Positions 5,211 through 9,789 of a stretch of DNA of 9,789 bases are shown one piece after another (the first letter of the stretch is position 1; each line of letters opens with the position of its first letter). The translations under genes and the position numbers were made by a program. Location of the stretch: NCBI GenBank assembly GCA_937902805.1, contig CALEMB010000085.1, forward strand, positions 1-9,789, read 5' to 3'. The notes under the pieces are model-generated. The model was not told the origin of the DNA and did no database searches. It was given only the letters and a program-made list of their open reading frames with translations. The DNA comes from an uncultured Bacteroidales bacterium (GTDB lineage Bacteria; Bacteroidota; Bacteroidia; Bacteroidales; F082).

Positions 5211-6150
5211 AGACATAGTCCAGCCATTGCACCAGTGCAAACTCGCCTTCCCCGCGGTTCTCGGCAATCACCTTGTTGCCTTGCTGGAACGACTCGATAG
5301 CCCCTTTGGGCACAGGGAAGAAAGCTTTCACTTTCTCGTCGCAACGGTAGGCTTTCAGTTTCTTGAAGTGTATGGTCAGGTGGTAGGCATTGCTGCTGCA
5401 TACACCCACAATCTCGGCCATATCTTCTATCTTCTGGTCCATCTCCATGGGGTCGTTCTGGTCGGCATACAGGGTAAACAGTCCCCTCAAGGCCTTGCTA
5501 TTCTTCACAAGGTTCACCATCCCTTGCACATTCTGTCCCATGGCACCAGGGGCATTGTATTGCTTGATCTTCTCGGGATTCTCCAGCTCAAGCGTGATGC
5601 GCATGATGGGGTCGTGCAGGTCGTACACGCGATGGCGACAGTACTCCCAAATCTTGGTGGGCTGCATCTTGGCATCCAGTTCCACCTCCAGCTTCTCGTC
5701 TATCATCCTGAAGGTAAACGTCTCTTCCAGCACATTGCGCACCACGTCAGGATTGCTCTTCCAGGCTGATGACTTCTCGATGGCCAACTGGCAACGTTCC
5801 TCACGCAGGTCAATAATCACATAGCAGTACGGATTGCTCTCTATCTTGCTCTCTACACACTTCGGAGCCCCACCTTTGGGATCGGCTTTCAATTGCACCA
5901 GTTTCATCAGCTGGCGGTTGCTGAGGCGAATCACATAGACATCCTTGTCCCAATACCAGATATAGTTGGGATAGACATCTGCCGTACCGTCGTTCTTGGT
6001 ACGGAATATCTTCAGTTCGTGACTTTGAAAGAGTTTGGCAAAGCGCTCCCTTGCCTCGGCAAAGGCTTTGTCGGCATCCACATCCTGGTTGCCCAGATTG
6101 TGCTCTTTGCTTTTTCGGAACTTGATCTTATAAATTGCGTATTGTGCCAT
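5140..6150 (-). CDS. Unrecognised protein, first gene of minus-strand operon
   Basis: 336 aa; no family recognised with confidence. The N-terminal half looks beta-rich (MAQYAIYKIKFR, then YIWYWDKDVYVIRLS near 63-77), with CYVIIDLREERCQLAIEKSS at ~109-128 as a further strand-rich segment. The second half alternates helices and strands (VYDLHDPIMRITLELE; YHLTIHFKKLKAYRCDEKV). It ends in a very basic tail, HRPRKNRRKK, suggesting nucleic-acid contact, though that is inference. No signal peptide or membrane helix is visible. It is the first gene of a three-gene run with overlapping junctions. The start at 6150 is the first ATG after AT-rich DNA. The mix of a basic-tailed first protein with helical partners could suit a defence or regulatory system, but nothing in the sequence proves this. 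Confidence 0.82.
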   Translation of the reverse strand: MAQYAIYKIKFRKSKEHNLGNQDVDADKAFAEARERFAKLFQSHELKIFRTKNDGTADVYPNYIWYWDKDVYVIRLSNRQLMKLVQLKADPKGGAPKCVESKIESNPYCYVIIDLREERCQLAIEKSSAWKSNPDVVRNVLEETFTFRMIDEKLEVELDAKMQPTKIWEYCRHRVYDLHDPIMRITLELENPEKIKQYNAPGAMGQNVQGMVNLVKNSKALRGLFTLYADQNDPMEMDQKIEDMAEIVGVCSSNAYHLTIHFKKLKAYRCDEKVKAFFPVPKGAIESFQQGNKVIAENRGEGEFALVQWLDYVYDGTKNFEDAAQIHRPRKNRRKK

Positions 6151-6209
6151 TCTTATTCTTAATTTTATCTCAAACCATTTCTGCGCTTCGTCAGCATCTT
6201 CTGCGTTTC

Positions 6210-6238
6210 AAAAAAATTTTCGTCCTCGAAATTTTTTT
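6210..6238. terminator. AT-rich hairpin upstream of the operon
   Basis: AAAAAAATTTTCG pairs with CGAAATTTTTTT (12 bp with one bulged T) around a TCCT loop. Flanking A and T tracts make it terminator-like on either strand. It lies between the start of the minus operon and the plus-strand small gene, where a two-way insulator would make sense, but the AT-rich stem is weak. Confidence 0.4.
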
Positions 6239-6282
6239 CTCAAACCCCTCTCTCTCAAACCCATCAAACCATGCTTGACACG

Positions 6283-6311
6283 CCTCATTCCGTGCTTGAC
6301 ACGGAATCCCC
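6283..6311. repeat. Short hairpin element, ATTCCGTG-CTTGA-CACGGAAT
   Basis: Perfect 8-bp arms around a CTTGA loop. The element matches 9604-9632 except that both arms change together (CA/TG there, TG/CA here), so pairing is kept. Found in the 355-bp gene-free stretch 6151-6505. Confidence 0.75.
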
Positions 6312-6320
6312 TTCTCTTCT

Positions 6321-6370
6321 GGAGATGCCGCATCGTCCTTCGACAGGCTCAGGAACCATGCGGCATGAGG
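6321..6370. repeat. 50-bp hairpin element with CTTCGACAGGCTCAGGAACC core
   Basis: Perfect 9-bp outer arms (ATGCCGCAT / ATGCGGCAT) flank a core shared with 4600-4649 and partly with 2811-2832. A further partial arm, GTGCGGCATGAGG, follows at 6379-6391. The core resembles dispersed repeats seen in many bacterial genomes. Confidence 0.7.
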
Positions 6371-6505
6371 AAAAGGACGTGCGGCATGAGGCCTTCTGCG
6401 TTCTGCGTTTCCCTCTCAAATGCCGAAGCCAAAACCCCTTCCTTATGTAGACCGGCCAGCACGAAGCGAGGCAAGGCAACTACGGTAACTAAAAATTTTA
6501 CAGCA

Positions 6506-6829
6506 ATGCAAAAAAACGTAAATCTCTGCGTCGACCTCAAGACAGTCATGCAGAACGATGCTCTCCTGGTGGAGGGACAGTGTTACACCGGCGTGCTTAC
6601 GCGCAAGAGCGAGGATCACTACATCTTTGAGGAGTCGTGCCGCAGGAGCGGCGGCTGCCCTCGCAACCCCAAACTCTTCGACGGTCAGTACTGCTCGCTC
6701 GTGCACATGCAGAACGGCAAGTACCAAATCCACATGAAGACCATCAACGCCTCGGCCATCGCCGACCGCAACCAGCTGGCCTTCAATGTCTATTCTGAGT
6801 TATTAACTGCTTTCTCTATTATTGACTGA
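6506..6829 (+). CDS. Small conserved-type protein upstream of the DUF3987/primase pair
   Basis: 107 aa, function unknown. The start at 6506 (MQKNVNLCVDLKTVMQND) is preferred over ATGs further upstream because the DNA before it is repeat and hairpin sequence and the peptide only looks protein-like from here. The core contains ALLVEGQCYTGVLTRKSEDH and YCSLVHMQNGKYQIHMK, a compact beta-rich fold by appearance, with no membrane segment. In my experience of Bacteroidales genomes, short proteins with this 'MQNDALL-EGQCYTGVL' pattern occur next to DUF3987 and primase genes; no search was possible. Residues ~45-55 (CRRSGGCPRNP) look like a local, perhaps inserted, segment. It probably belongs to the replication-type module that continues at 7225. 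Confidence 0.72.
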   Translation: MQKNVNLCVDLKTVMQNDALLVEGQCYTGVLTRKSEDHYIFEESCRRSGGCPRNPKLFDGQYCSLVHMQNGKYQIHMKTINASAIADRNQLAFNVYSELLTAFSIID

Positions 6830-6862
6830 GGGTTGAGGGACTAGGGTTGAGGGTTGAGGGAT
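6828..6862. repeat. TTGAGGG heptamer array at the end of the S23-like gene
   Basis: About five TTGAGGG-type units (one as ACTAGGG) lie between the stop of the small gene and the coding part of the S23-like gene. On the minus strand they encode that protein's last residues, NPQP, and its stop codon. Four or more GGG tracts make a G-quadruplex possible. Confidence 0.75.
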
Positions 6863-7209
6863 TTATACAAGCCCGACAAGGGTCGCGCAATATTCTCAAT
6901 ATCCTTGGCCAATCCTTCAAACTGATCCTCAGTAATATAATGACGACGTTGGGCTATGGTCATCTGGCAATAGACTTCCATGAGTGAGCCGTATGATATT
7001 TCGATGAAACGTCCTTGTTCTTTATTCGACAATCGTCCTAAGCCTTCGGCAATGTTCGACGGTATAGACACAACAGCCCTTCGGAGCTGGTCGCAAAGGG
7101 CGAATCGTTCTTCTGAAGGAAAACCCTTCATCAAGTCATACACGCTATCCACAAGGTCTAATGCTCTCTGATAAGCAGCCAAATTTTCAAATCCAAAAAT
7201 TGTACCCAT
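6841..7209 (-). CDS. Four-helix-bundle protein, S23/IVP family
   Basis: 122 aa, close to the usual family length (~110-125). The family was first found in intervening sequences of 23S rRNA genes; it also includes relatives of the Avd proteins of diversity-generating retroelements. Diagnostic patterns are present: FENLAAYQRALDLVDSVYDL (helix 1), FALCDQLRRAVVSIPSNIAEG (39-56; the LRRAxxSIPSNIAEG core), and RFIEISYGSLMEVYCQMTIA (helix 3). The last residues NPQP and the stop codon come from repeat DNA, so the C terminus may have been rewritten. It lies opposite to both flanking genes, 15 bp from the start of the ATPase gene, and has repeats beyond both ends, which suggests insertion. The molecular role of stand-alone members is unclear. 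Confidence 0.92.
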   Translation of the reverse strand: MGTIFGFENLAAYQRALDLVDSVYDLMKGFPSEERFALCDQLRRAVVSIPSNIAEGLGRLSNKEQGRFIEISYGSLMEVYCQMTIAQRRHYITEDQFEGLAKDIENIARPLSGLYKSLNPQP

Positions 7210-7224
7210 AAATTTATATGTCTT

Positions 7225-8691
7225 ATGAACGAAAATAATAATCCATCATCCATCAACCCTCAACCCTCATCCGAGGAGGCCGAAGGCCAACTTCCCTCAA
7301 CCCTCAACTCTCAACCCTCATCCGACCTTCCCTCATCCCTCAACCTTCAACCCTCAACCCTTACTGCGGCAGACTTGCCGCCAGCAATCCGCGCCTACTG
7401 GGATTCGGCTCCCGCGGCTTTTAAGGTGCCCGCCATCCTCACTGCCATCGACTGCTATTGCGCCCTGGCCACACGCCTGCGCTTCAAGTACACCTACGAC
7501 CTCGACCCCCATGCCCTGCTGCTGCAGGTGCTCGTGGTGGCCGAAGCCGCCAGCGGCAAGAGCTTCACCCGCCCCATCGTCAAGAGCCTCATGCAGCCCC
7601 TCAAGCTGCGCGACCAGGAGATGAAACGCCTTGAGCAGGCCTACCAGGACCTGAAGAAGACCTCGGCCAAGAACAAGCAGCTGCCCGAGGAGCCCATCAC
7701 CGACGTGCGTTGCCTGCAAACCATCACCAAGGCTAAGTTGGTGAAGCGTGCCGACATGTTCATCCGCAAGTATGGCGAGCCGCTCACCTTCTGGTTCTAC
7801 AACGAGGAGCTGGCCACCATGACCGAGAGCAACAAACGCGCCTTTGCCGACCTGCGCACCATGGACCGCCTGGCCTACGACCTGGGGGCCGAATACGGCA
7901 GCGATACGCTGAGCGATGCCAGCTATAATGCCGACGTCGACGTGATTTACTGCAGCCTGTTTTGCGCCACCGACAACGCCCTGCGTGAGTATATGGACAA
8001 GCGCTCAGTGGAGGGTGGCAACTGCACCCGCAAGGTGCTCACCGATCTGGGCGACCTCATGGGCGAGGATGCGCCACACTTCCGTCCCCTCACCGACGAC
8101 GAGCAGGCCGCTGTGAACCATGCCGTGCAGCACCTGATGCGCATCACCTATACCGACGAGGGGCAATTGCAACCCGTGAAGATGGTGCCTATGGAGTGGA
8201 TGGACCATCACGTGCGCCAGTGGTGCGACGACCAGCGCCAGCTGGTGCTCAAAACCGGCTCGCGAGCCCGCAACTGCTTCTACAAGCGTGCCTCAGTGTC
8301 GGCAGCCCGAATGTCTTGTCTTCTCTATTACTTATGGTCTCCCTCAACCCTCATCCCTCATCCCTCATCCCTCAACCCTCAACCCTCAACCATTTCGCAA
8401 CGCAAAGTTGCGAAATTCTACCGCTTCATGGCCACCTACATCTTAGACGGCCTGCTGAGCCGCTGGGGGCGCCAGTACGAGCAGATGCATAAGACCGACG
8501 AGACCGACGATGGCGCCAAGACTTCGCTCTACGACCAGCTGCCGACCCAGTTTAGCCGCGACCAGTTGCGCGAGCTCATCGTCAAGCTCGACCTCTCCAC
8601 CCCCGCCCGCATCTTCATCTCCAAATGGAAACACGCCAAACTCATCTACGAATCCACCGAAACCAAAGACGTATATGTCAAGAATTACTAA
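7225..8691 (+). CDS. DUF3987-like P-loop ATPase (primase-associated)
   Basis: 488 aa. Family identity rests on architecture and context: a P-loop-like VVAEAASGKSFTRP (residues 104-117; Gly111-Lys112-Ser113 kept, but the first Gly of GxxxxGKS is Ala106), a Walker-B-like LTFWFYNEE (187-195), and later ARMSCLLYYL and VAKFYRFMATYILDGLLSRW as found in Bacteroidales DUF3987 proteins. It probably supplies a helicase or loading activity to the primase encoded next door; that is inference from pairing. Residues ~8-47 (INPQPSSEEAEGQLPSTLNS onward) and 373-388 (PSTLIPHPSSLNPQPS) are encoded by CCCTCAA-type heptamers, without frame loss, so the N terminus is a low-complexity extension and the middle holds a foreign loop. 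Start 7225 is 15 bp from the divergent S23-like gene; a later start near LTAADLPPAIRAYW (Leu46) lacks an ATG. Confidence 0.88.
   Translation: MNENNNPSSINPQPSSEEAEGQLPSTLNSQPSSDLPSSLNLQPSTLTAADLPPAIRAYWDSAPAAFKVPAILTAIDCYCALATRLRFKYTYDLDPHALLLQVLVVAEAASGKSFTRPIVKSLMQPLKLRDQEMKRLEQAYQDLKKTSAKNKQLPEEPITDVRCLQTITKAKLVKRADMFIRKYGEPLTFWFYNEELATMTESNKRAFADLRTMDRLAYDLGAEYGSDTLSDASYNADVDVIYCSLFCATDNALREYMDKRSVEGGNCTRKVLTDLGDLMGEDAPHFRPLTDDEQAAVNHAVQHLMRITYTDEGQLQPVKMVPMEWMDHHVRQWCDDQRQLVLKTGSRARNCFYKRASVSAARMSCLLYYLWSPSTLIPHPSSLNPQPSTISQRKVAKFYRFMATYILDGLLSRWGRQYEQMHKTDETDDGAKTSLYDQLPTQFSRDQLRELIVKLDLSTPARIFISKWKHAKLIYESTETKDVYVKNY
7249..7355. repeat. CCCTCAA/CCCTCAT heptamers in the 5' part of the ATPase gene
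   Basis: Runs of CATCAACCCTCAACCCTCAT and CTCTCAACCCTCATCC-type units are translated as Ser-Thr-Leu-Asn-Pro-Gln-Pro-like heptads. A small GGCC-GAA-GGCC hairpin (7279-7289) interrupts the runs. Confidence 0.8.
8341..8389. repeat. Seven tandem heptamers inside the ATPase gene
   Basis: CCCTCAA and CCCTCAT occur as seven perfect tandem units (49 bp). They translate as an internal loop, and reading remains open on both sides. A change of one unit would shift the frame. Confidence 0.92.
8392..8416. repeat. 9-bp inverted repeat next to the heptamers
   Basis: ATTTCGCAA and TTGCGAAAT pair perfectly around a 7-nt loop, immediately after the heptamer run, and encode ISQRKVAKF. Together they look like one composite insertion. 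Confidence 0.7.
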
Positions 8692-8841
8692 GGTTGAGGG
8701 ATTAGGGATTAGGGATGAGGGAAAATCCCTCAACTCTCAACTCTCAACCCTCAACCAAATCTCCCTCAACTCTCAACCCTCAACCAAATCTCCCTCAACT
8801 CTCAACCCTCAACCCTCAACTCTCAACCCTCAACTCTCAAA
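8691..8841. repeat. Heptamer array between ATPase and primase genes, with G-quadruplex motif
   Basis: G-rich units (GGG at 8698, 8705, 8712, 8719, with 4-nt loops) fit a canonical G-quadruplex on the plus strand. They turn at AAAAT into C-rich CTCTCAA/CCCTCAA units, so hairpins can form. A 29-bp higher-order unit starting CCAAATCTCCCTCAACTCTC is repeated exactly at 8755-8783 and 8784-8812. The array ends a few bases before the primase ATG, so it is the leader of that gene. Confidence 0.88.
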
Positions 8842-8844
8842 CTT

Positions 8845-9780
8845 ATGATCTCCAAAGAAACCCTTCAAACCCTCAAAGCCCTTCCGATTGAGGGAGTGGC
8901 CATGAGGCTCGGCCTTCAGCCCACACGCCACGTGACGCTCTGCCCGTTTCACGACGACCGTCACCCCAGCCTCCATTTCAACGTGAGCCGCAACACGTAT
9001 AAATGCTACGTATGCGATGCCTCGGGAGGGCCGATTGACCTGGTGATGCGTTATCTGAACAAGCCGTTTCCGGAAGCTTGCCAATGGCTCGCGGATGATT
9101 CCAATATCATCCTCAGTGAATATGCCAACACGCAAACCGTGGAGAAGAAAACCTACCGCTTCGATGCCAGCCGTTACGCCCGCTACTTCGAGCGTCCCTA
9201 TCTTTCACCCGAAGCCAAACGCTTTCTCTTCGAAGAAAGAAGACTGGACGAGCGCGTTATCCGCTGGTGCCGCATCACCTCCTGGCAGGATCGCGATGGC
9301 AACCCCTGGCTCCAAACCCCCTACTACGATGCCGACGGCCACCTGACCGGAATCCAATGGCGGAACCTCGCGAAAGGCGGTAGCCCTCGCTTCAAGTTCC
9401 CGAAGGGATCAAAATGTAATATCTATAATTTACCGGTGCTCAACCATTTGAAACCCGGCGAGCCGCTCTATATTGCCGAAGGATGCTCCGACTGCTGGAG
9501 TCTGCTCTCCGCAGGCCACAAGGCCATAGCCATCCCCAGTGCCACAACCCTACATCAGACCGAACTCCTGAAAGTCTTCAAACATGTTAGAGACTTAGGG
9601 AATCCTCATTCCGCACTTGATGCGGAATCTCCCTCACCCCTCATCCCTCATCCCTCAACCCTCCTCCCTCATCCCTCAACCCTCCTCCCTCCTCCCTCCA
9701 CATCTATCCCGACCAAGACATCCCGGGCGAGAAACTGTAATTTGCTGATTTTGGTTGTCACTTCAGCGTCTTACGACTGA
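8845..9780 (+). CDS. CHC2 zinc-finger / TOPRIM primase, disrupted in its TOPRIM domain
   Basis: 311 aa as read, but truncated. DnaG-type primases make RNA primers for replication. The zinc finger is clear: C33-P-F-H36 and C54-Y-V-C57 (LCPFHDDRHPSLHF; TYKCYVCDASGGPIDLV). A linker domain follows (~104-200). The TOPRIM domain begins with YIAEGCSDCWSLLSAG (209-224; Glu212 metal ligand) and AIAIPSATTLH. After LLKVFKHVRDL the frame enters a ~101-bp insert (hairpin 9604-9632 plus C-rich heptamers), coding residues ~252-284, and ends in an unrelated tail. The DxD motif of TOPRIM lies beyond the insert in another frame. The product as translated is unlikely to be an active primase. The start ATG is directly preceded by repeats. 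It pairs with the DUF3987-like ATPase upstream. Confidence 0.85.
   Translation: MISKETLQTLKALPIEGVAMRLGLQPTRHVTLCPFHDDRHPSLHFNVSRNTYKCYVCDASGGPIDLVMRYLNKPFPEACQWLADDSNIILSEYANTQTVEKKTYRFDASRYARYFERPYLSPEAKRFLFEERRLDERVIRWCRITSWQDRDGNPWLQTPYYDADGHLTGIQWRNLAKGGSPRFKFPKGSKCNIYNLPVLNHLKPGEPLYIAEGCSDCWSLLSAGHKAIAIPSATTLHQTELLKVFKHVRDLGNPHSALDAESPSPLIPHPSTLLPHPSTLLPPPSTSIPTKTSRARNCNLLILVVTSASYD
9604..9632. repeat. Short hairpin element inside the primase gene, ATTCCGCA-CTTGA-TGCGGAAT
   Basis: Perfect 8-bp arms around CTTGA, with CCTC and CTCC flanks, matching 6283-6311 apart from a paired arm change. It forms the left part of the insertion in the primase gene. Confidence 0.8.
9629..9698. repeat. 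C-rich heptamer array in the primase gene
   Basis: CCCTCAT/CCCTCAA units plus CCTCCTCCCT variants, about 70 bp. The insert that includes the hairpin is about 101 bp (9598-9698), equal to 2 modulo 3, so it shifts the frame. Confidence 0.85.
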
Positions 9781-9789
9781 TGCAAGTTG
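9699..9789 (+). pseudogene. Out-of-frame remainder of the TOPRIM domain (DxD motif)
   Basis: In the frame that starts at 9699 the DNA reads LHIYPDQDIPGEKL, the conserved Asp-x-Asp metal-binding segment of this primase family, then TAA at 9738-9740, then FADFGCHFSVLRLMQV to the window edge, still in the same frame. This is the continuation of the gene at 8845, separated by the repeat insert. The TAA is a second lesion that restoring the frame would not fix. The rest of the gene is outside the window. Confidence 0.75.

Noticed and set aside
4842..6162. Plus-strand ORFs of 152, 199, 144 and 89 aa across the minus-strand operon
   Set aside because: They are antisense to better-looking coding frames with coupled start and stop codons, and carry low-complexity or Leu/His-rich shadow-like sequence.
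6275..6505. Upstream extension of the small plus-strand gene to the ATG at 6275
   Set aside because: The added ~77 residues would be encoded by hairpin and dispersed-repeat DNA; the protein-like part starts at 6506.
6841..7209. Accessory protein (Avd) of a diversity-generating retroelement
   Set aside because: The fold family is shared, but no reverse transcriptase, template repeat or variable repeat is seen in the window.
8691..8841. Telomere-like repeats marking a linear end
   Set aside because: TTAGGG-like words occur, but they are variants of the TTGAGGG heptamer found throughout the window, inside genes as well.
7249..9698. CRISPR array
   Set aside because: The repeats are 7-bp tandem units without regular unique spacers, and no cas gene is present.

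Overview
The window looks like accessory chromosome from a member of the Bacteroidales (Prevotella-like or Bacteroides-like). The grounds are protein families typical of that order (an HU protein with an HU-HIG-type fold and glycine-rich tail, a DUF3987-type ATPase followed by a CHC2/TOPRIM primase, a four-helix-bundle S23/IVP protein) and promoter-like TAATTTTG boxes matching the Bacteroidetes TAnnTTTG -7 consensus. No rRNA, tRNA, integrase, transposase or CRISPR array was seen.

Layout. (1) 83-1552, minus: a Fic-family AMPylase-type protein with an N-terminal winged-helix, AbiEi-like region and a visible inhibitory motif. (2) 1757-3292, minus: an HU-HIG-like DNA-binding protein, then a small membrane/coiled-coil protein, then a lipoprotein with a C-terminal membrane helix. 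The last two overlap and resemble a phage lysis (spanin-like) cassette; a strong intrinsic terminator overlaps the final stop codon. (3) 3293-3837: a 545-bp gene-free stretch with a G-rich 14-bp repeat array, a second strong terminator, two 18-bp iteron-like repeats, an 18-bp direct repeat and an AT-rich inverted repeat. (4) 3838-6150, minus: an unrecognised three-gene operon with overlapping genes; the second and third proteins share a duplicated ~32-residue module at the tail of one and the head of the other. (5) 6151-6505: repeat-rich, hairpin-rich non-coding DNA. (6) 6506-9789: a plus-strand replication-type module (small conserved-type protein, DUF3987-like ATPase, CHC2/TOPRIM primase) with an S23/IVP gene inserted in the opposite direction.

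The strongest unifying signal is not one gene but repeat colonisation. A heptanucleotide family (CCCTCAA / CTCTCAA / CCCTCAT; reverse strand TTGAGGG) and hairpin elements built on CCTCATTCCGCA...TGCGGAATCTCC lie between genes and also inside reading frames. They encode the N-terminal extension and an internal loop of the ATPase, the end of the S23 protein, a segment of the second operon protein and the distal part of the primase. In the primase a composite insertion of about 101 bp separates the first half of the TOPRIM domain from its DxD motif (LHIYPDQDIPGEKL), which now lies out of frame. Because 7 is not a multiple of 3, gain or loss of one unit changes the frame, so these arrays could act as phase switches or simply be scars of decay.

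How the genes may work together: the primase and ATPase are probably helicase/primase-like replication functions of a mobile or formerly mobile element; HU-HIG plus the envelope proteins look like an independent phage-derived or lysis-like block; the Fic protein is a self-contained toxin-like enzyme. The role of the three-gene operon is unknown.
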